Assembly (NCBI RefSeq): GCF_963675165.1 | Contig: NC_087377.1 | Location: 3,192,978 to 3,256,977 of the forward strand | Reading direction: 5' to 3' | From: Halichondria panicea | Lineage: Eukaryota; Porifera; Demospongiae; Suberitida; Halichondriidae | Length of the DNA: 64,000 bases | Shown here: piece by piece, positions 36,112 to 48,700 of the stretch | Layout: every line of letters begins with the position of its first letter | How positions within the stretch are numbered: position 1 is the first letter of the stretch | Notes under the pieces: generated by a model | Told to the model about the DNA's origin: nothing | Database searches by the model: none | Seen by the model: the letters and a program-made list of their open reading frames with translations, nothing else | Made by a program: the position numbers and the translations under genes

Positions 36112-39100
36112 ATGAAGCTTCTTATAGCTGTGGCTCTGTTGGTTGTTGGACTCTCCCCTAGCCCAGGCTTCAGTCAGTTTGGTGAGGGCTCTGGACAGAT
36201 CACTGAGGCACCAACTGATGGTAAGTGAGGGGAAAAGTGAGTATTTATAGTATGTTATAGAGTTTGGTCTTAAAGCTGTATAGCTCAATTATTATTGAGA
36301 AGTTTTATCTTGAGGCGTAGCTGCAGTAGGGATACGAAAACTGATGATGTGTGTGTGTCGATCTGTTCCCGCTGTAACTGCTCAACAGTTGCAATGCGAT
36401 GAAAGAAAGACTTCTTCTCCTCTTCTGTGCATGTGCAATGGATTCATTGTCAACAAACTATATCCTTGCGCATGAAGATCATTCATCAAAAAGCTATCGG
36501 ATACATGTATATCAGTGGCGTAGGAAGTGGGGTGGCTCCAAGGGCTGGAGCCCCCCCTTGTTGGAGAGCAATGTTTAGCTTGAACTGTTGAGCTAGCTTA
36601 GCTACAGCATGCTAGCTGCAGCCAGCTATAATTATATGCTGAAACTGTAAATTACGTGATTATTTCAATGATGGGCTAGGCTTCAAGATCAAAGCGATAG
36701 ATCTACCACAGAGATAAGGATTGATCTGTGAGCCTAGTCTCGAATTCCAGCCTCTTTCAGTCTTTGCAAGAATACGAAGTTGGGGAGGGTGTGGCCAGAC
36801 TATACTATCAGCCCCCCCTTTCAAAAAATCTTTCTATGCCACTGTATATATATACCTTAGCAGGTGCTATACTAAATCTCAAAGTCTGCAAATGGATCGC
36901 GAGAATCACTCTAAGCCCATGTATTAATTACCACAAAGCCATGCGCACACAACATAACTATATGACTTCTAATTGCTCTGTAAACCACAATTAACTACCG
37001 CATATAAAATTCTGAGAATTGAGGGATTAGCAGCAATTCATATGATATGCTAGTTCACAATTCAATTCCGCAATTTGCTGATACTGAATACTTAACACAC
37101 TACCGTATACCTCGCTTGCGCATGCGCACCGACACATAATCATGGGATGCATCATCATATTTTAGTGTTGTCATTTCTACATGAAATTTCAAAAGATGTG
37201 TTTCATTTATCATGTTTTATGTTACTGTAACGAATGTGTTTTTACTGTGTAACAAGGAATTATAGATAGTATGTTTATGTATTGTTCATGTATTATTGTC
37301 TGTATGGACCTTATTTCTAGTACAAAAAGCTGATGAACTTGCTGAAATCAAAGATATAAAGCATTCTTTGCAGTAGGCAGTACATGATTAGCAATTACGT
37401 TGCAAACATATTGAACATAACATGTGGGTGTAGTTTCCTGTTTGTCTGTCATAAGAGGCAGTTTTGCATGAAGTTGGTCAGTTGGGAGCACAAAACTTGT
37501 CCTCCGTCTGGAATCAAGAAGGTCCGCTTGTGAGAGGTTATTTTGTGTACTTATAGATAGTAATTTCAATCCGTGAAATTAGCAAATTTTAAATTAGACG
37601 CAATCCATTCCACTTGTTGCATGCATCTTGCACACTGAGGAAGTGCAGCCTGGGATCGAGGCTACTTGCACACTAGACTGATTTAAGAAAATTGGCCTTC
37701 ATGGGAACACGGTCACTTGCACACTTGCCACTATAGATCTAGCACAGGAAGTGAGACTTATATAATAATATTATGGTACTTGAAGGTAGAGTTGTGAAGA
37801 ATTTAACCATGCATTACATATAATTATATTATAAGTAACATGGCCTTACACCGGTTTTTCAAAATGTGTATGTTAAGATGACGAAAAGTAGAAAATGTGG
37901 ACAGTAAGGCAAATTTAAGCTAAATTGGTAAAAAAATGAAATTTTGGTCACTCAGGGCCTAGGGGTTGGTAGATTTAATATGCTCGAGATACAGTAGACT
38001 CTCGTTGGCTATTCCGGCTCTCTGAAGTAAGGTCACCTCATAACTATAGCACCATGCACTTCAGATACGAAGTATACTGCACGGATTGCTAGCTAGATAT
38101 TTACTTTGATATTTACTCACGGTACAAAACTCGCCCTGCATGCATGAAATGCAGCCCGGGCTCTCTATTCCGTATTATACTGGTTAGTATAATTATTGGC
38201 TGCCCCAAACTAGGTTTTCAATATATGTTTATTACGGCCGGATATGATGTTTTTGGTGTAGTGTGGCAGATAAAAATAATCCTTCATTTATCCTCGAGAC
38301 AGAACCGCAAAATTAGTCATTAGGTAAGGTCATTTTTTTTTAGCTGCGGCTATTTTCTGAATTGCAGCCACGTCGCTATTCCGCAAGCTAGCTGCACTAG
38401 CTGTCCCAAGGGTGACCGGATTAACGAGAGTCTACTGTATTACCTATATTCTTTTATGCTCAAGTTAACAGCTTTTCAATAATTATTGTTCTTTTTATTC
38501 CTCCAATGCACAAGGGGTAGAGCCTATGTCGTCACACAAGAAAAATAGTATTCTTCTAATCAATTAACTACTATCAGGACTGCTATCAGGCCTACACTTT
38601 TACTAACATTCGTACTGACCTGTATGTACAAAACCTACCCATCATTCTCGTAATTGTGCCTATTAATTATGCGCAGCATAATTCTCACCAAAAAATGTCA
38701 CCTAAAATGGCCTATTATGCTCAAAATGATGCCAGCATAATCTACTTACCCCTATTAAAGCCACTGGATACCTGCATGCCTTGATACTTTAGAGCTCGTT
38801 TTTGCTCTTCTGACTCTGAGTCTGAGCACTCGATAATTGCAATCCGTCTTCATCATATCAATTGGAATCTAGAGCTCTCCTTGAACAATTTTCGCTTACT
38901 GTGTCACTGAACTATAAAAGTTTGCAGGCAAATTTCGTATTAATTTTTTGACAGACGACTGTTTTTGGCTCATGTGACTTCATTTACACATCATGTAACT
39001 CTAACAAAAGCTATCATGAAGTCATTCATAAGTGTATATATTATGTGTCTGAAAATGTACTGTCTTAATAATTGCGCACCTCTTTTATAGAATCTGTATC

Positions 39101-42100
39101 AATTGACAGAGTGGAATTCGAGTACAATTATCGTCATGTCTACCTGCGTATCTACTTTAACAACTTGAAACGCGGCCGCCGCGACATCGTTAACGATTAT
39201 GACTTTCCTGAACGCGAACATCCATCTGATGAACCGTGCTTTTTGAATAAACTTGTTTTAAGAACTAAGGATACGAATGAAACTTTCCAGGCTGAATACC
39301 CGGGTTTTTGCACATCTTTCTACTACAACAACTACGTTCAGATCAAAATGGATCCTAGAGATTATTTGAGGCTGAATTTGGGCGATTTTATCAATACAAC
39401 TTCTACTATGCCCTTGGAAATGTACACTGCAGATATGCTTGGAGATCCTTTCGACCTTCGAATAGAGCCATATGATGCCATTGAGTGTGATGTGATATTG
39501 CGCTTGTACCGTGACTACTTCGATTACCATTATAAAATAGATTATTGGATGGATGAGGGGATTCTTATGATTCATGTGAATACTTTAATTGACGTTGCGA
39601 CTGTCAATGCCAGCAAGCTATCACTCTCTCGCAATTACTATAATCCGGATGCAAACAACATTGTTAACATTACGGGTGGTGAGGTGCTGAACCAGTCGCC
39701 TGGCTTAACATCGTCTGTGGCTATCAAACTGACTTCTAGTGATCAAGATCTTCTTGCGAGCAAAGGATTATGCAGGTACAATCTAGTCTGTTTCATGACC
39801 ATTAAATCTGGATTTGCTGCTACACACTATGGCTTAAAGGTTCGTTCCCCCCGGCCCTATGCCTATGCAGTCTCCAATCTCGGGAGAGCTCCCACAGGTA
39901 ATTAAATGGAATGTGTTATAATTATAATGTTCCACGTTAGATGTAAGTGTTTGACGATACAATCAATGATCACTATACAATTATTTTTTGCAGAATCTGA
40001 GCCAGTGTCGATGTCTATTCAGCTAGAGTACATTGATGGGTTGATTTTGGATGTGACGCTCGGTTTAGGTCAGCCATTCACAGTTCGATCTTATATCGTG
40101 GAGAGTATCATCAGGTAAGATATAAGCAGGCACGAGACAATTATTAGAGTATTATTATAATGATTAATAATTTAATTGATAGGGAGAATTTATACATGCG
40201 TATACTTAGTGCTTACACAACACCCTCTCCCTCCCCCTCTACAGTGTGACGTGTACTAGCAGGGACACTAACGAACATGTAAACCCCATGCTGGAGATTG
40301 ACAATGGTGCAGTATCTATTCCTGATAGCTATATCAGGAATGATTGGCCCAACTCCACTACCTTGAATGCACCCAGGGGGCTAGCTGAGTCTGGTTTGGA
40401 AGGTTACTACACGTGCAGGACAGAGGAAGATACTTTCCTCAGCCCTCACATTCTGCATTCGAGTAAGTCAGTACGTATAGAGCATTGTATGCATGAAGTA
40501 CTCATAATTATACTGAGGCTTTGTCCATACACATCATGCATAATTATAAAACTCTTCTAACAACTATAACATAGTTATACATTGTAACATGCTTGAATCA
40601 CTATACCATAATTATATATTATACATCAGTCTCATAATTATTATTATTGTGAGTTTATATACTTTCTCTTTATTCAGATAGTTATCACCTATTTTTCTAC
40701 CAAGGAGACTCAGCTACTGCTAATCTTGATGAAGAACTTGTACTACGCTTTGCACATGCCGATTTTAATTTAGTACGTCTTCTCTATTTGTATACTGCTG
40801 GATATACGCCACCTTTTGAGTACCGTTTTGAAATGAACACACCATTTCCGTACCATGCTGAGCTGCACATCAACATGGCCCAGGTGGACTACGAGGGAGT
40901 GTACTTTGTCACAAAAGGAACGTATTTTCGTCGACGCCCAAGCTTTGTTATCCACGTCAAGGGTAAGTTCAATCTGCATGGCTGTATAGTAAATCCCCGA
41001 ATGTGTTTCTATTATGATATTAAAGCAATGCTTTTTAATAATTACGAAGCCATAAGTCGCTCATCAAGCATACGTATAATTATGTACACTATATTGTTGT
41101 ATTGGTTTCTACATGGAGGAAGGCAGTGTTATGTATTCCCAGAGGGCGCGTGCATGCAGCCTCTAGTCAATTGTAATCTTGCATGCACCTCAAATGTATA
41201 GTCGTAGAGAATGATTACAATTAATTAATGTATAGTCGTATAATTACTGGTGCCTATTGATCTTGCTTGATTTATTTTAGTCAGGCCTGAGTAGCTGACC
41301 ATGCATGGTATGGGATTTGCATGGTTGTCTGTACACATCACGGTTCGTTAAAAAATACTTGAAAGTTATCAGCATCTTCATTAGAACGAACCATTACCTG
41401 TGTATTTATTAATTTCTCACAGCTCCTACGTTTACTCTCTACCCACCGGTCCTGACTGTTCTCAGCTCTGACACAACCGCCTCTCTCACTTGTACTTCCC
41501 ACCGTCCAGATGTTCATGTGCTGTTTTCTGGACATCTGACCTCTTTGGGAATCACGACAATCAAAGCTAAAAGCTTTGTGAGATTAGATTTTGAGCTGAA
41601 CAAACATCGTATTGGTATGCTAGAAGGGAGAGAGTTTATCTGTGAAGCCAGGAACTCAACTAATTACACAACAGTAGTGGCAACTGCCAGCTTAACCTTC
41701 AGGGAAGTGCCAGGTGATTTTAGTCTATATAATATTTTAATTTAAGTTTGACTATAATTGTGTACTCGCTGCAGCTCGATTGTCTCTCTTTGCGATTGAA
41801 CCTGACAGCGATCGTAAGCAAGTTATGGATGGTGCCAAAATTGATACAGCCAGCACATTTGAATGCCTGTGGTATATCAATCCTACACGAACGGATCTTG
41901 AGACTATTCCTGGGATGTTGTTATGGAGAATCCACCTCCTAGAGTCCAAACAAGAAATAGATATCACTTCAGACATTAGTGATAAAGATTTTATAGTCAC
42001 TATCCTCAAGAATAGTATCACTCTCAATATTCTCGGCAATTTCTTAGGAAGTGTTTCGTGTATCTACGGGAATGACAGTATTAAGATCAACGTTATCACT

Positions 42101-45100
42101 AAATGTAAGTGCGTGTGTATAAATATACCGGAGTTAGTGAAATGCACGCATGTGTGTGCAGAGCCGCTAGGATTATTGTATTTCTCTCTTTAGCTCTAGT
42201 TTTGGACTTTCTTCCTATCCTCTCTGGTGATGCTATGGAATTATTTGATAGTGATGATGGATGTTCACAGCGGATTTACTCGAGTACTGGCATTCCTTTT
42301 GGATCAGAAACATACCAATACGTTCATGTGAGTTAAAGATATAGGTGTACCTCTTAAACAGTGCATGATCCACACAAAAACACACACAAACATGCAGCAA
42401 CCTCACTCATAACTACTGTACACCTATAATATGAATAACCGTGATACTGTTTCCTTTATCCTCCTGTAGGTCTGCACGAATGGTATGCTGACTGTTGGCA
42501 CTCCACCTCTCTTTCTCGGTACAGCAAAAGAACGATTCCCTACACCCGATGTCAGGATCAGCCAATCAAATTTACTCGCTCCATTCTGGAACGACCACGA
42601 TGGCCGTGATCCTACCTCTAGCGTAATGTACAAAGTGTTCAGTGGTACTGCTGGTTTTATGAATATTGTGAGCACCTTCATCTCAAACTATATTGATGCT
42701 AAACTATTTGGTGCATTTGAACCCACCTGGATGCTAGTAGCCTCCTGGAGAGATGTTCCTCCATATCCTTACACTGCAACAGACAGAGGAAGAGTGAGTG
42801 CTGTGTGTGTGTGCGTGTGCGCGAGTGTATATACATGTAATAGACTGATGGTACAGGGTCTATTAATAATAATAACATTGGGTGCCCCAACTAGCATGGA
42901 TTTTTAAAACTAGAGGAAACTTTTAAAGCCTCAGAGTAATGGTTAGGAGGCAGTTATTTTATGAATGTTTTCTATATCAAAAATATATGTTCCCTTTTTA
43001 TTTATAGAATTCATTTGAAGCCATTATCATAACTGATGGTGTAGTAACCTTTGCTGTCTACACGTATAACTGTGATGATCTGCAATGGAGTCAGTCGCAG
43101 GATGGTGACTATTCTACCATCGGCTACAACATCAATCCAGCCTCATTTTTTGGTAGTGATAGTGACGAATTGTCTTTGTTCCAAAATCATCGTCTGTCAA
43201 ATCTTCCTATGAACGAGATGATTGCATGTTCCAGCCTTGCTGGAGGATCACGTTATCATAACGAAGTGTATTTTGTTGGCCGGTCTAAAGATACCACGCA
43301 ATTGGCACGTGCAGAATGTACCAGCTCTATCAATAACGATACCTTGTATGGTGACATCATTGATGGAACCACACTAAAGGATGGATGCCCTTGCAACTCG
43401 GCTCAAGCATCAAGAGACTTTGCTTATAGTTTCATTGATATGTTTGAGTTGACATTAGACCCTTTGTATGCTGAGCAGTTCTGTGTGACTCAGAGATTTC
43501 CCCAGAAGAACACCATTCTCTGTTGCTATAGGTAAGAGGAACCATGCAGAGAGAGTTCAAATAGATTTGGGTTCTTGCATGTTATTTATATTATTAGATC
43601 CCATTTGAGTGTATTTAGCAGGGAACTATGAGCTATAGTACCGGTACTATAGATTGCTCTGGGCTACAAACTACAACATTGTACATTGTATTGTGATTTA
43701 CAAGAAGATACACATGTAATTACATAAAAATTATTGTAGCTAGATGCTCTGTCTCGTAATATAATAACAGAACTATAGAATGAAAGAGAGAAGCTATAGT
43801 TGTTTTTTTTGGCTTTGTTCGAGAGTAGTAGGAGACACTCGTTTTTTGGGCAGTGTGCTGTGCTTTTTTGCTGCAAGGATGTATGGGGGAGGAGCTGGAT
43901 GTATGGAAGTGCTGGGATTCTAGCTTTGGCTTCTTCCTAAAGTTCCTTTCACTTTGTTCAACTTGAACTTCAAGAGTAGTATAGGAGCCGCTCGTTTGCT
44001 GGGCTTGTTTGCTGCAAATTTTAGCTTAGGTGTCTTCCTTTCGCTTTGTGAGAGTAGTACGAGCTGCTCGTTTTTTGGGAAGTGTGCTGGGCTTGTTTGC
44101 TGCAAAACTGGGGGAGGAGCTGGATATTTCCGTTTTGTGGGTGGAGCTAGGACTATAATTTTGTCAATCAAACTGAGGTGGAGGAACAGGGTTGACTTGA
44201 ATAGAGACCACAGATTTAGTAGAGACACAGAGATGCCAACTTTATAGATATTAGTTTTCAAAACTGAGAATAATGATGCAGTTGCTAGGTTGGCTGTTTA
44301 TATAGGTTGACTGTTGCTAAGCTAGTGCATTTTTAGTAGCCAATAGGTTTTGGGATCTAAATCAGTTAGAACATGTGCATTCAGTATCTATGGTTATAGT
44401 GTCCCTCATCCATCGGGCTAAAGCCCTCGAGCTTTGGGACACTATAACACATAGATACCTCATGCCCATGTTCTAACTATAACATAGTCATTGTGTTATG
44501 ATCGTATTAATTATTCTAGACAAAGCAGTGGAGCTCTCAACAATGTTGGTGGTATCAGTGGAGTGGTGGCGTACAGTCCTAGCTTCTTCCCAAAAGAGTT
44601 CCTTGATAATGATTACAACTTGCGACGCAAATGCAGCATAGGAGGTGAAGCTGACACACTGTACAGGACTCGACGACCTCCAGTTACCTGTGCCATTTAT
44701 TCGCCGCCAAGAAGAAGTGAGTGGTAAACTAGATACATACAGTTAATAGTATTATATATACGTAAATCCTACAGAATCCCCTAACCATACCGACACCTAT
44801 TCTTCCCCAATCGATTTGCTAAAGAATGCATGTTATATAGCTATACACTATATTGATAAGCGACCCTCGTATAAATGCTAGATTGACCTTAACCCTAACA
44901 TCCTAACCAGACTGACACCTATTCTGCCCCAATCGGTGTGCTATTTATCTATAAGAATGTTAGCTATTGATAAGCGATGAATGGTATTGAATAATTGTTG
45001 TATATATAATCATTTGAGAGATTGAATACTGCCGGCTGGCCATTATAGGATCCACCACATTAATTATCACAATTTCCACGTCACAATAATGTGTCTGATC

Positions 45101-45617
45101 ATCCGAGTTGTTAGGTGCATGCATGCATGCATATTAATGCCCCTGAGGTGTGATATAATTATAGTGCGAGTGGGCCCTTCATGATCAAGCTCTCTAGCTC
45201 ATGTATACATTACATTACAAATAACAGATGGAGAGAACAATTTATCATGCTGTGCGAAGTAGTATATCAAACATACCCATTACGTTCTTCTTAAGTAATA
45301 CTAAAAGCAGATCCTATATCTCAAGTTGGGTCGTCATTTACAGAAACTGGGCAACTTGATTAGGTACTTGACAGGAGCAAGATTTTTCAACTTAGGGAAC
45401 TTGCTTAGATTTGTGAAAAATTAAATCGAAGGAGGAACCTAGCCTTATCTTTCATCTGATCTACTAAGCCGAGCAAACCATATACCATAGTGCCTAGTAT
45501 TCCCTAATCTAATTATTACACTATTGACAAGCAACCCTCTACTCTTCCTATTGGATAGTCCTAGCTCTACAGTTACGAGCACACAGTCAGTCCTAGCTTA
45601 CACACACATGCACACAT

Positions 45618-45712
<95 letters not shown>

Positions 45713-48700
45713 CACACAGCCTTCTGTACGGGTGATCCTCATCTCACCAACCTTGATGGAGCTAAGTTTACATTCAACGGTTGGGGAGAGTACATTCTAC
45801 TGGAGTTGGAGACTAATGATACCACGTTCTGGGTACAAGCTCGTATGCAACCACTTGTTGATTCTCTGGCTACTGAATTAGGTGGTTTCGCTTTCGCTAT
45901 GAGCAGGGACACTCCTGTTGAAGTATGTGAGGGGAATTTAATAGATTGAATTGACTATATGTGTGAATTCTATTTCACAATGGTTTTCCCTCAAACAGAT
46001 TCGCCTGAATGCAACTAGACAGCTTGAGATTCTAATCAATGGAGAAGATGTGACTAACCAACTGGTCAACCTCCATGCTTCTATATCCACTGACCTCTAC
46101 TCTGTGTCTCGAAGCACTTCCAATTCCATTCTGGCTACATTTCCGAATGGAATGGGATTAATGGTAAATCTCTCGAGCATGCTCACCTTCACAGTCATCA
46201 TCCCTGATGCCTTCCGTGGACTAACTAGAGGTACATAACATTCATATAATAAGTACACACTTTGTTTTGAATAGGCTGCATGCCTCCCTCTAATCACAAA
46301 TATGTTACTGCATTTTCTGAACTTATATAAGTATGCATTTATTGAATGCCTCGTGCAGGAATGGTTGGGAACTACAACGGTGATGTCACTGATGATGTTA
46401 TATTCCGAAACGGAACTATGGTGCCTATTAGTGAATTCTCCTACCGGATACTACATCAAGTGGGACTGTCATGTAAGTGACCTGAGTGTAACTACCGCTA
46501 ATTTATCGGACAGCTAAAAATTGTCCGGGTATGATTGAAATTTATTGTACAGGTGAGATGTCAGGATTATTAGAACAGGCATGCAGCTGTTTTTAAATTA
46601 TTTTTTCACGTGGCTGCATGCGAGCTAATAGTACAGTGTGCGACTGAACAGTTGCACTAACTAAAAATTAATTATTAAACCTAATGTGCTCAAGCTAATT
46701 TATATGTCCGTGCATATCAATAAAAGATGCAATAATAAATTATAATTGACATGTACATTGTGTATTTTTGTGATCACAGGGCAAGTGGAGGCTTCAGAGT
46801 CTCTCTTCACTTACCCTGAGGGCATGACTACTGAAGACTTTGCTGTCCTTGACCACGATCCACCGTACCTGGATGAAGTGGTAGCCAATGCATCAGCAGA
46901 AGTGCTTCAAATGTGTGGAGACAATGACGAGTGTATTTTTGACTCCATAGAAACAGGGGACATCAATATAGGCCTTGAAACTAAGTTGATGATTTCTAAA
47001 ATCAATGAAGATGAGAAGTTTGCATGTACGTTATTTATGAATTAAACTTTTAATGCCAGTATTAATACATGTGTAAATTACAGCTACTTACGTACTGCTA
47101 ATCATCACCTTTACCCACAGCCAACTTCCCTCCCCTCATCTATGGTCCTGACAGTCTCTATGTTACGCTGGGGGAAGAGGCTGTACTGGTGTTCAATGTG
47201 ACTGATGACAAAGGTAATATCAATGTTACACTGGTGGATGGACTGCCAGCTGGGGCCACTTTACTGCCTACCCCTAAGGGCAACTGTACAGTGGAGTATA
47301 CCTTCAGGTTGGAACTTGATGCGATTACCGATATTTCTCTCATGTTTTTGGCTACTGATGAGCTGGATGCTGGATCAACTCTAGAAGTGCAGGTTTGTAG
47401 TAATATAAAGAGCATTGGACCTGGTACATTTGGTTGATTTGACCTGTGGAAGCACTGTATTTATAGAGCGGCACATAATAATAGTGTCAAGTTACATTGT
47501 ACTGCTTTTGCATTTTCCATAGATTGTGATTTGTGCTTGTGAGAATAATGGCAACTGCACACTGGAGGGAGTGGTGAACCAGAGTGCCAGTACTGTTGTC
47601 TCTAACTGTGTATGCCCTCAAGGTACATGTTAATGGTGTAACCTTGTAAAGCATTACAGGCTTTTCACAATTCATTAATTGACTGTACACAAGAAACCTA
47701 TACATGTGGTTGGAAATTGAAACCTCTCAACGAAGACCACCTCTCTATATGGCCAAAAGGCTGTTCCTCCGTTTTATGGAGTTTCCACTGTACATTAGTT
47801 TTAGCCTGCATTTACGTATACACTACTTCAGGTTGGGAGGGTGAACTCTGTGAGGCTGACGTTGACGGCTGTGCCAACTTTGACTGTTTCATGGGTGTGG
47901 ATTGTGTGGACGTCCCTGCTCCAGGAGTGGGGGCAATGTGTGGTTCGTGCCCTCAAGGGTATAATATAGACGGATCAAAGTGCGCTGGTAAGCTGCCATC
48001 ATGTGTACATTTCATTGCAGCAGCTATATAATTATGTTCATTGTGTGGTATGTAAGCGTGACCCTAGTACGTTGCTTAGAATAAAGGTCATAAAAGTATT
48101 ATTTCTTTGTATTATATCTTTGTATTTGTATTATTGGGACCACAAATTCCTGGTTGTTATAATTCTGATAAGCTATTTAATTTACTTCCTCAGATATCAA
48201 CGAGTGTAACGGTACCCATGGCTGTGCTCAACTGTGCGTCAACCAGCCGGGAAGCTTCGAGTGTGCCTGTTACCCTGGTTACGAGCTCGTCAGTCAAACA
48301 CAATGTATAGGTAAGTGAATGATCACTTTAATTAGCTATTAAAAGTTGCGATTAATTCCGGGCCTATGTGATTGCTATGAATTTATCACGCTTGCATATT
48401 CTTTCAGACATTAACGAGTGCTCTTGATGAGCTACATATTTTGGAACTGTATGGACGGTTGAGCTAGAAATGTGGAATTTCCAATTTATATTAACGTTTT
48501 GCATTATTAATAGCTCTTTGAATTTGCGATTTTTTCAGGCCCAAATTAAATGGTTAATGCTATGGAACAACACTATAATTATGTTGTATCCTTGCATATT
48601 CCTTCAGACGTTGATGAGTGCTCTCTGCTCAATGGTGGTTGTCATCACGACTGCAGCAATACGATTGGAGGGTTCCATTGCAGCTGCTACGAAGGATACA

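Larger units (their letters stand above)
36221..39090. other. 2.9-kb first intron of the surface-protein gene
   Basis: No exon seen. It holds a hAT-like MITE (36513-36844), a nested pair of elements (37962-38752 with 37992-38437), and a stretch near 36310-36410 related to sequence downstream of K2 (about 57420-57475). Confidence 0.6.

Noticed and set aside
43920-44261. 113-codon minus-strand frame in intron 10
   Set aside because: It is generated by three tandem non-coding repeats.
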